Shown here: one piece after another, positions 17,893 to 28,489 of the stretch
How the letters are laid out: each line of letters begins with the position of its first letter
Numbering within the stretch: position 1 is the first letter of the stretch
From: an uncultured Modestobacter sp.
Lineage (GTDB): Bacteria > Actinomycetota > Actinomycetes > Mycobacteriales > Geodermatophilaceae
DNA length: 64,000 bases
Assembly (NCBI RefSeq): GCF_947486615.1
Contig: NZ_CANKUD010000002.1
Span: 372,001-436,000, forward strand
Direction of reading: 5' to 3'
Position numbers and translations under genes: made by a program
The notes under the pieces: model-generated
The model's input: only the letters and a program-made list of their open reading frames with translations
Told to the model about the DNA's origin: nothing
Databases searched by the model: none

Positions 17893-18771
17893 CTACCCCC
17901 GGGCGGCCGGGTCGGCCCGGTGGGGCTCCGGCCGCTTGGCCCGGGTGACCACTGCCCGGGCGGCGAGTTCGTCGTCGTCCGGGTAGTCCACCCGGACCAG
18001 AGTGAGGCCGCCCGCGGGCGCCACCGGCACGTCGTTGGCCCGCTCGGTGCGGGTGAGCAGTGAGGCCGGCCAGCCCGCCGGGCGGCGTCCCTCCCCCACG
18101 GCGATCAACGCGCCGACGAGGCTGCGCACCATCGAGTGGCAGAAGGCGTCGGCCGACGCCTTGATCTCGATCAGGTCGCCGTCGCGGCTGACGTCGAGGT
18201 CCAGCAGGGTGCGGATGGTGGTCGCGCCCTCGCGGCGACGACAGAAGGCGGCGAAGTCCTGCTCCCCCAGCAGCAGTGCCGCAGCGACCCGCATGTCGGT
18301 GACCTGCAGCGAACGGTGCCAGGCGGCGGTGTCCGCACGGCGCAGCGGGGGCGGACCTGAGTCGGCGTCGGTCAGCCGGTACACGTAGTGGCGGGCCAGC
18401 GCAGCGAACCGCGCGTCGAAGTCCGGGCTGACCACCCGGGCCCCGGTGACGGCGACGTCCGGGGGCAGCACCCCGCGCAGTCGGCGCAGCAACTTGCCCT
18501 CGTGCTGGGCGAAGAGCTCCGGCGGAAGGTCGGTGTGGGCGACCTGACCGGTCGCGTGCACCCCGGCGTCGGTGCGACCGGCCACCGTCAGGTCCACGTC
18601 GTGCCGCAGCACGGTGGCCAGACCCAGTTCCAGCTCGCCCTGCACGGTGCGCTGGCCGGGTTGGCGGGCCCAGCCGTGCAGTGCCGTCCCGTCGTAGGAG
18701 ACGTCGAGCCGAACGCGGACGAGCCCGCCACCGGTGAGGGTGGCGGGCTCGTCGAGGTGCTGCTGCTCCAT
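17893..18771 (-). CDS. truA: tRNA pseudouridine(38-40) synthase TruA
   Basis: 292 residues from ATG at 18771. The catalytic Asp68 is in [10 protein letters not shown]; other TruA motifs are [32 protein letters not shown] and [14 protein letters not shown]. It makes pseudouridine at positions 38-40 of the anticodon stem. The first 18 residues are not part of the family core, and they are encoded by a perfect hairpin (18721-18750). No alternative ATG or GTG follows the hairpin before the core, so this start is retained. It lies 27 bp after rplQ, the usual actinobacterial order rpoA-rplQ-truA. Confidence 0.94.
   Translation of the reverse strand: MEQQHLDEPATLTGGGLVRVRLDVSYDGTALHGWARQPGQRTVQGELELGLATVLRHDVDLTVAGRTDAGVHATGQVAHTDLPPELFAQHEGKLLRRLRGVLPPDVAVTGARVVSPDFDARFAALARHYVYRLTDADSGPPPLRRADTAAWHRSLQVTDMRVAAALLLGEQDFAAFCRRREGATTIRTLLDLDVSRDGDLIEIKASADAFCHSMVRSLVGALIAVGEGRRPAGWPASLLTRTERANDVPVAPAGGLTLVRVDYPDDDELAARAVVTRAKRPEPHRADPAARG
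18721..18750 (-). other. Perfect hairpin inside the truA 5' coding region
   Basis: An 11-bp perfect inverted repeat (18721-18731 and 18740-18750) with an 8-base loop, 21-51 bases into truA and about 50 bases after the rplQ stop. It has the strength of a terminator or attenuator but lies within codons of the non-conserved TruA N-terminus. No T-run follows. Confidence 0.6.
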
Positions 18772-18798
18772 GGAGCGGACCGTCAGGAGACGGTCAGG

Positions 18799-19596
18799 TC
18801 ACTTCGGGTCGGTGGCCGGCTCGCCACCGGGCGCCTGGACGCCGGCGGTCGCGGCGTCACCGAGCTCGGCGGCCTCGACCTCGGCGGCGGCCGCGTTGGC
18901 CACGTCCGGGGACAGCTGCGGGTCGTCGACGACAACGGCGTTCTCCCGGGTGGGCTCAGGGGTGACGTCGCCGTCGTCCTGCCGCTCACCGTCGGGGTTG
19001 TAGACGTCGGTGACCACGGCCTGGCCGGCCGCCACGTCCTCGGCCGGCTCGTCGCCGGTGACGGCCGGGCTGGTGTCCCCACCCGGGCCCGTGGTGACGC
19101 CCTCGTCGGTCAGGTCACTGTCGGAGGTCTCGCGGGCGTCCGCGGGGACCTCGCCAGCGGCGGCCGAGGAACCGGCGCCAGCAGCGAAACGGGTGCCGCG
19201 AGCGCGCTCGGCCTCCCCCACGGCCTGCTGCGCCACCGTCTGGCCCTCGACCAGCTCGATGATCGCCATCGGCGCGTTGTCGCCCTTGCGCGGACCGACC
19301 TTGACGATGCGCGTGTAGCCACCGGGCCGGTCGGCGAAACGGGGGCCGATCTCGGCGAAAAGGTGGTGGACGACGTCCTTGTCACGGATGGTCGTCATGA
19401 CCTGGCGGCGGGCGTGCAGGTCCCCGCGCTTGGCGAAGGTGACCAGCTTCTCGGCCAGCGGGCGGAGCCGCTTGGCCTTGGTCTCGGTGGTGGTGATCCG
19501 GCCGTGCTCGAACAGCGAGGTGGCCAGGTTGGCCAGCATCAGCCGCTCGTGCGCGGGGGATCCGCCGAGACGGGGGCCCTTTGTGGGGGTGGGCAT
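18799..19596 (-). CDS. rplQ: 50S ribosomal protein L17 with long acidic C-terminal extension
   Basis: 265 residues, about twice the usual 120-140. Residues 1-128 are canonical L17 ([56 protein letters not shown]). The last 130 or so residues are Ala/Asp/Glu/Pro-rich, low-complexity and unlike L17 elsewhere ([24 protein letters not shown]). L17 lies near the exit tunnel, so the tail could project from the 50S surface. GC3 stays high throughout, so the tail is translated sequence and not a missed stop. It follows rpoA by 128 bp. Confidence 0.95.
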   Translation of the reverse strand: MPTPTKGPRLGGSPAHERLMLANLATSLFEHGRITTTETKAKRLRPLAEKLVTFAKRGDLHARRQVMTTIRDKDVVHHLFAEIGPRFADRPGGYTRIVKVGPRKGDNAPMAIIELVEGQTVAQQAVGEAERARGTRFAAGAGSSAAAGEVPADARETSDSDLTDEGVTTGPGGDTSPAVTGDEPAEDVAAGQAVVTDVYNPDGERQDDGDVTPEPTRENAVVVDDPQLSPDVANAAAAEVEAAELGDAATAGVQAPGGEPATDPK

Positions 19597-19724
19597 GTCG
19601 GTCCTTCCTCAGGCCGCCGGGGGGTCCCTGCGAGCCGCGCGTTCACTGATGGGTGGTGCTCCGGTGCCGGCGGTGCCGGACCCGGCGGGACCCTGCCGCC
19701 CCGGGAGGCGGCAGGGTCCGTCTG

Positions 19725-20792
19725 TCAGAGCTGCTCGGTCTCCTGGAAGCTGCCCTCTTCGTACTGGGCCGGGTCGCCGTAGGCGGCGTCGCCCTGGTAC
19801 GCGTCGGTCTCGTAGCCCTCGTCGTAGCTCTCCACCGAGGTGGGGACGAACCCGGGCGGGCTGTCCTTCAGGGCCAGGCCCATTGCTGCCAGCTTGAGCT
19901 TGACCTCGTCGATCGACTTCGCACCGAAGTTGCGGATGTCGAGCAGGTCGGCCTCGGAGCGGGTGACGAGCTCACCGACGGTGTGCACGCCCTCGCGCTT
20001 GAGGCAGTTGTAGGACCGGACGGTGAGGTCCATGTCCTCGATGGGCATCGAGAAGTTCGCGATGTCCGCGGCCTCGGCCGGGCTGGGCCCGACCTCGATG
20101 CCCTCGGCGTCCACGTTCAGCTCGCGCAGCAGGCCGAACAGCTCGACCAGGGTGGAGCCGGCGCTGGCGATCGCGTCACGGGGCTCCATCGACGGCTTCG
20201 TCTCGACGTCGACCACGAGGCGGTCGAAGTCGGTGCGCTGCTCGACGCGGGTCGCCTCGACGGCGTAGGTCACCTTGAGGACCGGCGAGTAGATCGAGTC
20301 GACGGGGATGCGACCGATCTCCTGGCCGGGCTGCTTGTTCTGGGTGGCCGGCACGTAGCCACGGCCCCGCTCGACGACCAGCTCGATCTCCAGCCGGCCC
20401 TTCGCGTTGAGGGTCGCGATGTGCAGGTCGGGGTTGTGCACCTCGACGCCGGCCGGCGGCGCGATGTCGGCGGCGGTGACCTCACCGGGGCCCTGCTTGC
20501 GCAGGTACATGGTCACCGGCTCGTCGGAGTCGGAGCTGACCACGAGGCCCTTGAGGTTCAGGATGACCTCGGTGACGTCCTCCTTGACGCCCGGCACGGT
20601 CGTGAACTCGTGCAGGGTGCCCTCGATGCGGATGCTGGTGACAGCAGCGCCGGGGATCGAGGACAGCAGGGTGCGACGCAGGGAGTTGCCGAGGGTGTAG
20701 CCGAAGCCCGGCTCCAGCGGCTCGATGACGAACCGCGAGCGCTGGGCGTCGATGGTCTCCTCGGTGAGGGTCGGACGCTGTGCGATGAGCAT
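19725..20792 (-). CDS. rpoA: DNA-directed RNA polymerase subunit alpha
   Basis: 355 residues from ATG 20792 ([15 protein letters not shown]), preceded by GGAGGAG. The N-terminal dimerisation domain includes [20 protein letters not shown] and LNLKGLVV. The alpha-CTD (about residues 250-310; [32 protein letters not shown]) binds UP elements and activators. A Tyr/Asp/Glu-rich tail of about 30 residues ends in ETEQL. It is the fourth gene of the alpha operon (rpsM-rpsK-rpsD-rpoA-rplQ). Confidence 0.98.
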   Translation of the reverse strand: MLIAQRPTLTEETIDAQRSRFVIEPLEPGFGYTLGNSLRRTLLSSIPGAAVTSIRIEGTLHEFTTVPGVKEDVTEVILNLKGLVVSSDSDEPVTMYLRKQGPGEVTAADIAPPAGVEVHNPDLHIATLNAKGRLEIELVVERGRGYVPATQNKQPGQEIGRIPVDSIYSPVLKVTYAVEATRVEQRTDFDRLVVDVETKPSMEPRDAIASAGSTLVELFGLLRELNVDAEGIEVGPSPAEAADIANFSMPIEDMDLTVRSYNCLKREGVHTVGELVTRSEADLLDIRNFGAKSIDEVKLKLAAMGLALKDSPPGFVPTSVESYDEGYETDAYQGDAAYGDPAQYEEGSFQETEQL

Positions 20793-20910
20793 GGTTCTCC
20801 TCCAAGTCCTCCGGCACCCGCCATATGACGCCGTGAGGGGTGGTGCCGGCGGGACGGACATCCGTCCGCCCGTCCCGCCGTCCTGCTGGTCGTGCTGCCT
20901 TACCGGCCGA

Positions 20911-21537
20911 TCACTTCGAGTAGAGCTCGACGATCAGCTGCTCCTGGACCGGGGTGTCGATCACCTGGCGCGCCGGGATGCTGTGGACCAGCACCTTCAG
21001 CTGCGAGGAGATGACCTCCAGCCACGGCGGGACCGGACGGGAGCCGGCCTTCGCCTGGGCGAGCTGGAACGGGACCATCTCGGCGGACTTCGCAGCCACC
21101 TCGAGGATGTCGTTCGCGGTCACCCGGTAGGACGGGATGTCGACCTTGCGGCCGTTCACCTTGATGTGGCCGTGGCGCACCAGCTGGCGTGCCATGTCTC
21201 GGGACTCGGCGAAGCCGGCCCGGTAGACCACGTTGTCCAGGCGCGACTCGAGGATCTGCAGCAGGACCTCACCGGTCTTGCCCGACTTCTTGTTGGCCTC
21301 TTCGTAGTAGCCGCGGAACTGCTTCTCCAGCACGCCGTAGATGCGGCGGGCCTTCTGCTTCTCACGCAGCTGCAGCAGGTACTCGCTGTCCTTGGTGCGA
21401 CCGCGACCGTGCTCGCCCGGCGGGTACGGCCGGATCTCGATCGGGCACTTCGCGGACTCGCACTTGCTGCCCTTGAGGAACAGCTTCATCTTCTCGCGCC
21501 GGCACAGGCGGCAATCGGCTCCGGTGTAACGGGCCAC
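20911..21537 (-). CDS. rpsD: 30S ribosomal protein S4 (zinc-binding form)
   Basis: 208 residues, GTG start. The N-terminus carries Cys9, Cys12, Cys26 and Cys31 (CRLC and CESAKC), the zinc-ribbon C+ form that Zur-regulated paralogues replace in some actinobacteria. The S4 RNA-binding domain is near residues 95-160 ([37 protein letters not shown]). S4 is a primary 16S rRNA binder and in many bacteria represses the alpha operon; no such site was identified here. Confidence 0.97.
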   Translation of the reverse strand: MARYTGADCRLCRREKMKLFLKGSKCESAKCPIEIRPYPPGEHGRGRTKDSEYLLQLREKQKARRIYGVLEKQFRGYYEEANKKSGKTGEVLLQILESRLDNVVYRAGFAESRDMARQLVRHGHIKVNGRKVDIPSYRVTANDILEVAAKSAEMVPFQLAQAKAGSRPVPPWLEVISSQLKVLVHSIPARQVIDTPVQEQLIVELYSK

Positions 21538-21571
21538 GTCTATCTACCTTCTTCGTCTCGTCAGTGACCGG

Positions 21572-21979
21572 TCAGACCCGGCGGCGCTTCTTGGGGCGGC
21601 AGCCGTTGTGCGGCTGCGGCGTCACGTCCTGGATCTGACCCACCTCGAGGCCGGTGGCCTGCAGAGAGCGGATCGCGGTCTCGCGGCCGGAGCCCGGGCC
21701 CTTCACGAAGACGTCGACCTTGCGCATGCCGTGCTCCTGCGCCTTGCGCGCGGCGTTCTCGGCGGCCATCTGCGCCGCGAACGGCGTGGACTTGCGCGAG
21801 CCCTTGAACCCGACGTGCCCGGCCGAGGCCCAGCTGATCACGTTCCCCGTGGGGTCGGTGATCGACACGATCGTGTTGTTGAAGGTGCTCTTGATGTGCG
21901 CCGCGCCGTGAGCGACGTTCTTCTTCTCCTTGCGGCGCACCTTCTTGGTGCCAGCTGCCGCGCGAGCCCTGGGAGGCAT
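21572..21979 (-). CDS. rpsK: 30S ribosomal protein S11
   Basis: 135 residues from ATG 21979 ([20 protein letters not shown]) with a GGAGAGAG site. Conserved stretches are [38 protein letters not shown] and the C-terminal [18 protein letters not shown]11 sits on the 30S platform near the mRNA exit. A frame extension of 14 codons upstream is not conserved. 34 bp separate it from rpsD. Confidence 0.97.
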   Translation of the reverse strand: MPPRARAAAGTKKVRRKEKKNVAHGAAHIKSTFNNTIVSITDPTGNVISWASAGHVGFKGSRKSTPFAAQMAAENAARKAQEHGMRKVDVFVKGPGSGRETAIRSLQATGLEVGQIQDVTPQPHNGCRPKKRRRV

Positions 21980-22107
21980 CTCTCTCCGGTCTGAGTCTGT
22001 GTTCGTGGCCTGGTCGCCCACCCGGTCCTAGCCGAGGGGACGGTCGTGCTCAGGCGCACCACCGGTCCGGCCCTACGGACCCGCGACGGTGCGCCGACGT
22101 GCTGAGA

Positions 22108-22482
22108 TCAGCGAGCCTTCTTCTTGCCCGCGATGGTCTTGCGCGGGCCCTTGCTCGAGCGCGCGTTCGTCTTGGTGCGCTGTCCGTGCACCGGCAGGCC
22201 GCGGCGGTGCCGCAGACCCTGGTAGCAACCGATCTCCACCTTGCGGCGGATGTCGGCAGCCACCTCGCGGCGCAGGTCACCCTCGACGCGGAAGTGCTCG
22301 TCGATGTAGTCGCGCAGCTTGAGCAGGTCCTCGTCGGTCAGGTCCTTGGCCCGCAGGTCCGGGCTGACGCCCGTCGCGGCCAAGGTGGCCTTGGCCGAGG
22401 TCGGCCCGATCCCGTAGATGTAGGTGAGCGCGATCTCCATCCGCTTCTCGCGGGGAAGGTCGACGCCAGCAAGTCGTGCCAT
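22108..22482 (-). CDS. rpsM: 30S ribosomal protein S13
   Basis: 124 residues from ATG 22482 ([20 protein letters not shown]). Conserved [31 protein letters not shown] and the basic tail ending [10 protein letters not shown]13 contacts the P-site tRNA and 50S bridge B1. It starts 14 bp after the rpmJ stop; rpmJ-rpsM-rpsK is the standard order. Confidence 0.97.
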   Translation of the reverse strand: MARLAGVDLPREKRMEIALTYIYGIGPTSAKATLAATGVSPDLRAKDLTDEDLLKLRDYIDEHFRVEGDLRREVAADIRRKVEIGCYQGLRHRRGLPVHGQRTKTNARSSKGPRKTIAGKKKAR

Positions 22483-22496
22483 TGTCAGGTACTCCC

Positions 22497-22610
22497 TCAG
22501 CCCTGGCGCTGCTTGTGCCGGGCGTTCTCGCAGATGACCATGACCCGGCCGTGCCGGCGGATCACCTTGCACTTGTCGCAGATCTTCTTCACCGACGGCT
22601 GGACCTTCAC
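22497..22610 (-). CDS. rpmJ: 50S ribosomal protein L36 (zinc-binding form)
   Basis: 37 residues from a GTG at 22610. Cys11, Cys14, Cys27 and His32 form the L36 zinc ribbon ([20 protein letters not shown]), so this is the C+ version. GAGGG eight bases upstream fits this start; an in-frame ATG five codons earlier (22625) is possible but would add a non-conserved MRAAP. It sits between infA and rpsM. Confidence 0.95.
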   Translation of the reverse strand: MKVQPSVKKICDKCKVIRRHGRVMVICENARHKQRQG

Positions 22611-22680
22611 CGGTGCCGCCCTCATTCCTGTAGTTCGTGGCCGGCGCCCGGCATCCGTAGGGACGCCGGACCGGCAGGGG

Positions 22681-22902
22681 TCACTTGTAGCGGTAGACGA
22701 TGCGGCCGCGCGTGAGGTCGTAGGGCGACAGCTCCACGACGACGCGGTCCTCGGGCAGGATGCGGATGTAGTGCTGCCGCATCTTGCCGCTGATGTGGGC
22801 GAGCACTCGGTGCCCGTTCTGCAGTTCGACCCGGAACATCGCGTTGGGCAGCGGCTCGACGACGCGACCCTCGACCTCGATGGCCCCGTCCTTCTTTGCC
22901 AC
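22681..22902 (-). CDS. infA: Translation initiation factor IF-1
   Basis: 73 residues from GTG 22902, the normal IF-1 length. An OB-fold protein with [34 protein letters not shown] and the end [15 protein letters not shown]. It blocks the A site during initiation and aids IF-2 and IF-3. It is the first gene of infA-rpmJ-rpsM-rpsK-rpsD-rpoA-rplQ, preceded by 278 bp with a plausible sigma-A promoter. The ribosome-binding site is GAGGAGG upstream. Confidence 0.97.
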   Translation of the reverse strand: MAKKDGAIEVEGRVVEPLPNAMFRVELQNGHRVLAHISGKMRQHYIRILPEDRVVVELSPYDLTRGRIVYRYK

Positions 22903-23070
22903 GCCTACACGGCCTCCTCGTTCGATCGACGTGCATGCGCCCATGCCGGTGCGACAGGGCGGTGGTGCGGATTTGTACTGCTGGATGACGCTGGTGCGCA
23001 CGTTCTCGCTGAGGGCGTCTGTCGGCGTACGGCCACAGCACGACGACGGACGGCGCGAACGCCATCGGTC

Positions 23071-23100
23071 ACTGTACTCCCCGTGGCACCAGGACTCCAA
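23071..23100 (-). promoter_or_regulatory. Putative sigma-A promoter for infA operon
   Basis: On the minus strand TTGGAG (23095-23100) is followed after 18 bases by TACAGT (23071-23076), about 170 bases before the infA start. The local base composition is less GC-rich than the surroundings. Confidence 0.5.
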
Positions 23101-23180
23101 CCCGGCCTTGGGTGACGGTGACCATCCCCCCGCGGCGAGCCCGCGGCCCGGCCGCTGGCCCCGGCGCTGATCCGCGCGCG

Positions 23181-23984
23181 TCAGGACCGGGCGGTGACGC
23201 CGAAGGGCGCCAGCCCCGCGAGACCGCCGTCCTCGGCGGTGAGCACCCAGGGACCCTCGGGAGTGATGGCCACGGAGTGCTCGAAGTGCGCGGCCCGCGA
23301 GTGGTCCTTGGTGACCACGGTCCAGCCGTCCTCGAGCTCGACGGTGGCCGGGTCGCCGATGGTCACCATCGGCTCGATCGCCAGCACGAGGCCCGGCACC
23401 AGCTTCGGCCCACGACCGGGCCGCCCGTAGTTGAGCACGTGCGGGTCCTGGTGCATCTCTGTGCCGATGCCGTGACCGCCGTAGTGGTCGACGATCCCGT
23501 AGGGGTGCTCGTGCGCGGTGATCGACTCCTCGACCGCGTGGCTGATGTCGGTCAGCCGGCCGCCGGCGATCGCCCTGGCCAGCCCTGCCCACATCGACCG
23601 CTCGGTGACCTCCAACAGCGCGGCGTCCTCCGGGCTGGCCGTGCCGACCGTGACCGTGATGGCCGAGTCGCTGTGCCAGCCCTGCAGGATCGCCCCGCAG
23701 TCGATCGAGATGTTGTCGCCCTCGGCCAGCACCCGGTCGGGGTCCGGGATGCCGTGCACGACCTCGTCGTTGATCGACGCACAGATGGTGCCGGTGAACC
23801 CGTGGTAACCGAGGAAGTTGGGCACGGCGCCGTGTGACCGGATGTGGTCCTCGGCGATGGCATCGAGCTCACCGGTCGTCACACCCGGCGCCACGGCGGC
23901 CTTGACCGCCCTGAGCGCGCCGGCGGTGACGAGACCGGAGGCCCGCATCAACTCGACCTCGTGTGCGGTCTTGATCTGGATCAT
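23181..23984 (-). CDS. map: Methionine aminopeptidase type I
   Basis: 267 residues from ATG 23984 ([17 protein letters not shown]). The five metal ligands of the pita-bread fold are present: Asp95 (SIDCG), Asp106 (WHSDSA), His171 (GGHGIG), Glu204 (AIEPMVT) and Glu235 (FEHSVAIT), with substrate His at HGF. It removes the initiator Met from nascent proteins. It follows adk in the secY-adk-map unit, 73 bp downstream; infA then begins a separate unit. Confidence 0.97.
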   Translation of the reverse strand: MIQIKTAHEVELMRASGLVTAGALRAVKAAVAPGVTTGELDAIAEDHIRSHGAVPNFLGYHGFTGTICASINDEVVHGIPDPDRVLAEGDNISIDCGAILQGWHSDSAITVTVGTASPEDAALLEVTERSMWAGLARAIAGGRLTDISHAVEESITAHEHPYGIVDHYGGHGIGTEMHQDPHVLNYGRPGRGPKLVPGLVLAIEPMVTIGDPATVELEDGWTVVTKDHSRAAHFEHSVAITPEGPWVLTAEDGGLAGLAPFGVTARS

Positions 23985-24057
23985 GCGTCCACTCCACTTC
24001 GCCAACAGGGGCAGTCGGGCGAGGAGCGCGGCACTGCGGTCGCCGTGCACCGCAGAC

Positions 24058-24690
24058 CTATCGGTCTCGGTCCTCGGTCGCGCCGTCGCCCGGCTCGTCG
24101 TCCAGCGCGTCCTGCGCGCCGAGCGCCTCCAAGGCTCGCCCCGTGACCTCGTCGATCTCACCGATCGCGTCGATCTGGCTCAGCAGGCCGGCCTCGGCGT
24201 AGAAACCGGACAGCGGCGCCGTCTGTTCCCGGTAGACCTCGAGGCGGTGCCGCACCGTCTCGGGCTTGTCGTCGTCCCGCTGCACCCACTCGCCGTCGAC
24301 GAGCATGCGACGACCGGAGAGCCGACGGACCAGCTCGTCCTCGTCGACCACGAGCTCCAGGCACCGGTCGAGTGCATGCCCCATCTCGGCGAGGGAGTCA
24401 CGCAGCTGCTCGGCCTGGGCGATGGTCCGCGGGAAGCCGTCCAGCAGGAAGCCGGCCTTGGCGTCGGGCTCGGCGAGACGGTCGGACACCATGGCGACGG
24501 TGAGCTCGTCGGGGACGAGGTCACCAGCGTCCATGTAGACCTTGGCCTTCGTACCGAGCTCGGTCTGTCCCCCGACGTTGGCTCGGAAGATCTCCCCGGT
24601 CGAGATGGCAGGGACGCCGAGCCGGCCGGCGATGATCTGAGCCTGGGTTCCCTTGCCGGCTCCCGGCGGGCCCAGCAGCACGACGCGCAC
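24058..24690 (-). CDS. adk: Adenylate kinase with shortened LID
   Basis: 210 residues. P-loop GPPGAGKGT (7-15), [21 protein letters not shown] (81-89) and [17 protein letters not shown] are present. The LID between Arg127 and Gln137 is only about nine residues (RMLVDGEWV). The flanking QRDDDKPE is typical of long-LID enzymes, whose LID has about 27 more residues, often with a zinc ribbon. It equilibrates ATP+AMP with 2 ADP. The GTG start overlaps the secY stop by one base (TAGTG). The C-terminus ends in an acidic tail. Confidence 0.95.
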   Translation of the reverse strand: MRVVLLGPPGAGKGTQAQIIAGRLGVPAISTGEIFRANVGGQTELGTKAKVYMDAGDLVPDELTVAMVSDRLAEPDAKAGFLLDGFPRTIAQAEQLRDSLAEMGHALDRCLELVVDEDELVRRLSGRRMLVDGEWVQRDDDKPETVRHRLEVYREQTAPLSGFYAEAGLLSQIDAIGEIDEVTGRALEALGAQDALDDEPGDGATEDRDR

Positions 24691-26000
24691 TACCGCAGGA
24701 ACCCTTCGTAGCTGCGCTGGTTCAGCTGCGTCTCGATCTGCTTCACCGTCTCCAAGCCAACTCCCACCATGATCAGCACCGCGGTCCCGCCGAACGGGAA
24801 GTTCTGGTTCTGCCCCTCCTGCGTGATGGAGAGGAACAGGTTGGGCAGCACCGCCACCAGCCCGAGGTAGATCGAGCCGGGGAGGGTGATCCGCGACAGC
24901 ACGTACTGCAGGTACTCGGCGGTGGGCCGACCGGGCCGAATGCCAGGGATGAAGCCGCCGTAGCGCTTCATGTCGTCGGCCCGCTCCTCCGGGTTGAACG
25001 TGATCGACACGTAGAAGTACGTGAAGAACATGATCAGCGCGAAGTAGATGGCGATGTGGACCGGGCTGCTCTGGTTGATCACGTAGTTCTCGAAGAACCG
25101 TCGCACCGGGCCGGTCGAGTCGCTCTGCAGCTGGCTGATCAGCTGCGGGAGGTACAGCAGCGACGACGCGAAGATCACAGGGATGACGCCGGCCTGGTTC
25201 ACCTTCAACGGCAGGTACGTCGAGGTGCCGCCGTACATCCGCCGGCCCACCATGCGCTTGGCGTACTGGACCGGGATGCGGCGCTGTGCCTGTTCGACGT
25301 AGACGACCGAGGCGATGACCACCAGCGCGAAGATGCAGACGACCGTGAACACGACGGCGCCCCGGGTCTGCAGGATGGACCCGCCCTCGGCCGGGATGCG
25401 CGCCGCGATCGAGGTGAAGATCAGCACGGACATGCCGTTGCCGATCCCCTTCTCGGTCAGCAGCTCGCCGAGCCACATGATCACGGCCGTGCCCGCGGTC
25501 AGCGTGACCACCAGGACGACGGTGGTCCAGACGGAGTCCGACGGGATGATGTCCTGCTGGCAGTTCGGGAACAGCTGCCCACTGCGGGCCAGCGCGATGA
25601 TCCCGGTGCTCTGCAGCACGGCGAGCGCGATCGTCAGGTAGCGGGTGTACTGGGTCAGCTTCTGCTGGCCCGACTGCCCTTCCTTCTTCAGCTGCTCGAA
25701 GCGCGGGATGACCACGACCAGCAGCTGCACGATGATGCTCGCGGTGATGTACGGCATGATGCCGAGCGCGAAGACCGAGAGCCGCAGCAGCGCCCCACCG
25801 GAGAAGAGGTTGACCAGCGAGTAGACGTCGCGCTGGTCGGACGCCTGGGCCTGGTCCAGACAGCTGTTGATCGCCTCGATCGAGACGCCCGGCCCCGGCA
25901 CGCTGGCACCCAGCCGGTACACGGCGATGAGCGCCAGGGAGAACAGCAGCTTGCGCCGGAGATCTGGCGTCCGGAACGCCGCGGCGAACGCCTGCAGCAC
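24690..26000 (-). CDS. secY: Protein translocase subunit SecY
   Basis: 436 residues with about ten transmembrane helices. Recognisable SecY segments: [20 protein letters not shown], the plug region after [41 protein letters not shown], and [17 protein letters not shown] in the C5 loop. It forms the membrane channel with SecE (56135-56641) and SecG. GTG start. A strong hairpin lies between rplO and secY, so secY-adk-map probably has its own promoter in 26001-26107. Confidence 0.98.
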   Translation of the reverse strand: MLQAFAAAFRTPDLRRKLLFSLALIAVYRLGASVPGPGVSIEAINSCLDQAQASDQRDVYSLVNLFSGGALLRLSVFALGIMPYITASIIVQLLVVVIPRFEQLKKEGQSGQQKLTQYTRYLTIALAVLQSTGIIALARSGQLFPNCQQDIIPSDSVWTTVVLVVTLTAGTAVIMWLGELLTEKGIGNGMSVLIFTSIAARIPAEGGSILQTRGAVVFTVVCIFALVVIASVVYVEQAQRRIPVQYAKRMVGRRMYGGTSTYLPLKVNQAGVIPVIFASSLLYLPQLISQLQSDSTGPVRRFFENYVINQSSPVHIAIYFALIMFFTYFYVSITFNPEERADDMKRYGGFIPGIRPGRPTAEYLQYVLSRITLPGSIYLGLVAVLPNLFLSITQEGQNQNFPFGGTAVLIMVGVGLETVKQIETQLNQRSYEGFLR

Positions 26001-26107
26001 GTGCCCTCCCCGAGTCGGTCGTGTGAGGTTATCAACGGTGGGTCAGGTCTCCGCCCACCCCCGTCGCGCTGGTGCGCTGCGGTGGCCGTTCGGCGTCCTG
26101 GACGAGC

Positions 26108-26193
26108 CTGTCGGGACCGCGGCGAGACGCCCCGACAGCAGACGACCCCCGGGGCGCGGTCACCCTGATCGGGTGCGCACCCCGGGGGTCGTC
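26108..26193 (-). terminator. Double hairpin after rplO
   Basis: Directly after the rplO stop, a 14-bp perfect stem (26141-26154 with 26180-26193) encloses a smaller 5-bp hairpin. A second 8-bp stem follows (26108-26115 with 26131-26138). Together they should end or strongly attenuate transcription before secY. Confidence 0.78.
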
Positions 26194-26198
26194 AGCGG

Positions 26199-26642
26199 TC
26201 AGATCTGGGTGGTGCTGCCCCCGGCAGCGCCGATCTTCTCCTCGGCGGACTTGGAGAAGGCGTGCGCACGCACGTTCACCGAGACCCCACCGAGCTCGCC
26301 GGTACCGAGGACCTTGACCGGCTGACCGCGCCGGATCGCGCCGGCGTCGGCCAGCGTGTCCGGGTCGATCGCGCCGCCCTGCGGGAACAGAGAGGCGATC
26401 CGGTCCAGGTTCACGACCTGGAAGACGACCTTGTTGTTGTTCTTGAAGCCCGAGAGCTTCGGCAGCCGCATGTGCAGCGGGGTCTGACCGCCCTCGAAGC
26501 GGGCAGAGACCTGCACGCGGGCGCCGGAGCCCTTGGTGCCGCGACCGGCGGTCTTGCCCTTGGAGCCCTCACCACGACCGACACGGGTCTTCTTGGTGTG
26601 GGCGCCGGGGGCCGGACGCAGGTGGTGGACCTTGAGAGTCAT
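26199..26642 (-). CDS. rplO: 50S ribosomal protein L15
   Basis: 147 residues. Conserved [44 protein letters not shown] and [20 protein letters not shown]15 is a late 50S assembly protein. It ends the rplN-to-rplO run, is 13 bp from rpmD and is followed by a strong hairpin. Confidence 0.97.
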   Translation of the reverse strand: MTLKVHHLRPAPGAHTKKTRVGRGEGSKGKTAGRGTKGSGARVQVSARFEGGQTPLHMRLPKLSGFKNNNKVVFQVVNLDRIASLFPQGGAIDPDTLADAGAIRRGQPVKVLGTGELGGVSVNVRAHAFSKSAEEKIGAAGGSTTQI

Positions 26643-26655
26643 TGTGTTCCCCTGC

Positions 26656-26838
26656 TCAGACGATCTCTTCGACGGCGACCAGGTGCGGCACCGTCGCGAC
26701 CATCCCGCGGATCTCGGGACGGTCCTCCTGGACGACCGAGTCGTTGATCCGCTTGAGCCCCAGCGAACGCAGCGTCTGACGCTGGTTCGGCTTGGTGCCG
26801 ATGGCCGACTTGACCTGGGTGACCTTCAGCTGAGCCAT
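26656..26838 (-). CDS. rpmD: 50S ribosomal protein L30
   Basis: 60 residues from ATG 26838 ([20 protein letters not shown]), the bacterial L30 size. [20 protein letters not shown] and [13 protein letters not shown] are conserved. Only one base separates its start from the rpsE stop, implying coupled translation. A nine-codon upstream extension in the frame lies inside rpsE and is not conserved. Confidence 0.97.
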   Translation of the reverse strand: MAQLKVTQVKSAIGTKPNQRQTLRSLGLKRINDSVVQEDRPEIRGMVATVPHLVAVEEIV

Positions 26839-26839
26839 C

Positions 26840-27481
26840 TCAGACCCCCTGACCGGCCCGCGCACGCAGCATGGCGGCCGGGGCGACGTCCTCCAGGGGC
26901 AGGCCGCGGCGAGCCGCGATCTCCTCGGGGCGGACGAGGTCCTTCAGCGCCTGCATGGTCGCGTGGACGATGTTGATCGGGTTCGAGGACCCGAGGCTCT
27001 TGGACAGGATGTCGTGGATGCCGGCGCACTCCAGGACGGCGCGCACCGGACCACCGGCGATGACACCGGTACCCGGGCTGGCCGGCTTCAGCAGCACGAC
27101 ACCGGCAGCCGCCTCACCCTGCACCGGGTGCGGGATGGTGCTGGCGATGCGAGGCACCTTGTAGAAGTGCTTCTTGGCCTCCTCGACGCCCTTGGCGATC
27201 GCCGCCGGCACCTCCTTGGCCTTGCCGTAGCCGACACCCACGGTGCCGTTGCCGTCGCCGACGATGACCAGCGCGGTGAAGCTGAAGCGCCGACCACCCT
27301 TGACGACCTTCGACACGCGGTTGATGGCCACCACGCGCTCGATGAACTGGCTCTTCTCGGCGGCACCGCCACCGGGGCCGCGGCCGCCGTCGCGGCGGTC
27401 ACGACGGTCGTTGCCGCCGCCGGCACCGCCGGGGCCACCCGTCCCGCCGGCGCCACCGCCGCGTCGCTGTGGTCCTGGCAT
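26840..27481 (-). CDS. rpsE: 30S ribosomal protein S5 with Gly/Arg-rich N-terminus
   Basis: 213 residues. The first 42 are a Gly/Arg/Asp low-complexity extension ([20 protein letters not shown]). The core then begins [20 protein letters not shown], with [16 protein letters not shown] and [21 protein letters not shown]5 is needed for decoding fidelity and 30S head-body contacts. It lies 37 bp from rplR. The RGG-like N-terminus resembles extensions in other high-GC actinobacteria. Confidence 0.97.
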   Translation of the reverse strand: MPGPQRRGGGAGGTGGPGGAGGGNDRRDRRDGGRGPGGGAAEKSQFIERVVAINRVSKVVKGGRRFSFTALVIVGDGNGTVGVGYGKAKEVPAAIAKGVEEAKKHFYKVPRIASTIPHPVQGEAAAGVVLLKPASPGTGVIAGGPVRAVLECAGIHDILSKSLGSSNPINIVHATMQALKDLVRPEEIAARRGLPLEDVAPAAMLRARAGQGV

Positions 27482-27518
27482 CAGACGTCCCTCTCGATCT
27501 GCTCAGTGATGGTGCTCA

Positions 27519-27935
27519 TCAGAAGTCCAGCCCGCCTTCACGGGCGCCGTCCGCCAGGGCGGCGATGCGCCCGGCGTACCGGTTGCCACCCCGGTCGAAG
27601 ACGACGGCCGCGATCCCGGCGGCCTTGGCACGCTCCGCGACCAGGGCACCGACCTGACGGGCGAGAGCGGACTTGTCGCCCTCGACGCCCTTCAAGCTGG
27701 CGTCCATGGTCGACGCACTGGCCAGGGTACGGCCCACCGTGTCGTCGACGACCTGGACGTGGATGTGCCGGGAGCTGCGCTTGACGACCAGGCGCGGGCG
27801 CTCCGGCGTGCCACCCACCCGCTTGCGCAGGCGGTTGTGACGGCGCAGCCGCGAGACGCGGCGCGCAGTGCTGACGTCGGTGCCGACGGGCTTGTGCACC
27901 CGGACACCCTTCTCGGTCTTGGCTGCCTGTGCCAT
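27519..27935 (-). CDS. rplR: 50S ribosomal protein L18
   Basis: 138 residues from ATG 27935, whose A is shared with the rplF stop (TGATG); a GTG one codon upstream is also possible. [31 protein letters not shown] and [20 protein letters not shown] are L18 hallmarks. It binds 5S rRNA with L5. The N-terminal 25 residues are an actinobacterial extension. Confidence 0.96.
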   Translation of the reverse strand: MAQAAKTEKGVRVHKPVGTDVSTARRVSRLRRHNRLRKRVGGTPERPRLVVKRSSRHIHVQVVDDTVGRTLASASTMDASLKGVEGDKSALARQVGALVAERAKAAGIAAVVFDRGGNRYAGRIAALADGAREGGLDF

Positions 27936-28474
27936 CACTTGCCCGTCTTCCCGACCTTGCGCTTGACGACCTCGCCCTGGTACCGCACGCCCTTGCCCTT
28001 GTACGGGTCCGGGCGACGGATCTTGCGGATCTTGGCGGAGACCTCGCCGACCTGCTGCTTGTCGATCCCGCTCACCCGCAGCCGGGTGGGGGCCTCGACG
28101 GTGAAGGAGATCCCCTCGGGGGCCTTCACCAGCACCGGGTGGCTGAAGCCGAGCGCGAACTCGAGGTCCGAGCCGCGGGCCTGCACGCGGTAACCGACAC
28201 CGACGATCTCCAGGGTCTTGTCGTACCCCTGGGTGACACCGGTGATCATGTTGGCGATCAGCGTCCGGGACAGGCCGTGCAGGGCCCGGCTCTCGCGCTC
28301 GTCGTTGGGGCGCTGCACCAGCAGCGTCCCGTCCTCACCGCGCTCGACGGTGATGGGAGCGGCCACCGTGTGGCTCAGCTTCCCCTTCGGCCCCGAGACG
28401 TTGACCGTTCGCCCGTCGATGGCGACGTCAACCCCGCTCGGCACCGGAATCGGGAGTCGTCCGATCCGTGACAT
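27935..28474 (-). CDS. rplF: 50S ribosomal protein L6
   Basis: 179 residues ([20 protein letters not shown]). Two repeated L6 domains are present; [33 protein letters not shown] and [20 protein letters not shown] are conserved. L6 sits near the GTPase-associated centre. The 5' end is 15 bp from rpsH and the 3' end overlaps rplR. Confidence 0.98.
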   Translation of the reverse strand: MSRIGRLPIPVPSGVDVAIDGRTVNVSGPKGKLSHTVAAPITVERGEDGTLLVQRPNDERESRALHGLSRTLIANMITGVTQGYDKTLEIVGVGYRVQARGSDLEFALGFSHPVLVKAPEGISFTVEAPTRLRVSGIDKQQVGEVSAKIRKIRRPDPYKGKGVRYQGEVVKRKVGKTGK

Positions 28475-28489
28475 GTCTGCTCGCTCCTC

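Noticed and set aside
22603-23592. Long open frame on the minus strand running through the infA gene and its upstream region
   Set aside because: Only the last 73 residues match IF-1; the rest is Arg-rich translation of the map gene in another frame and of non-coding sequence.
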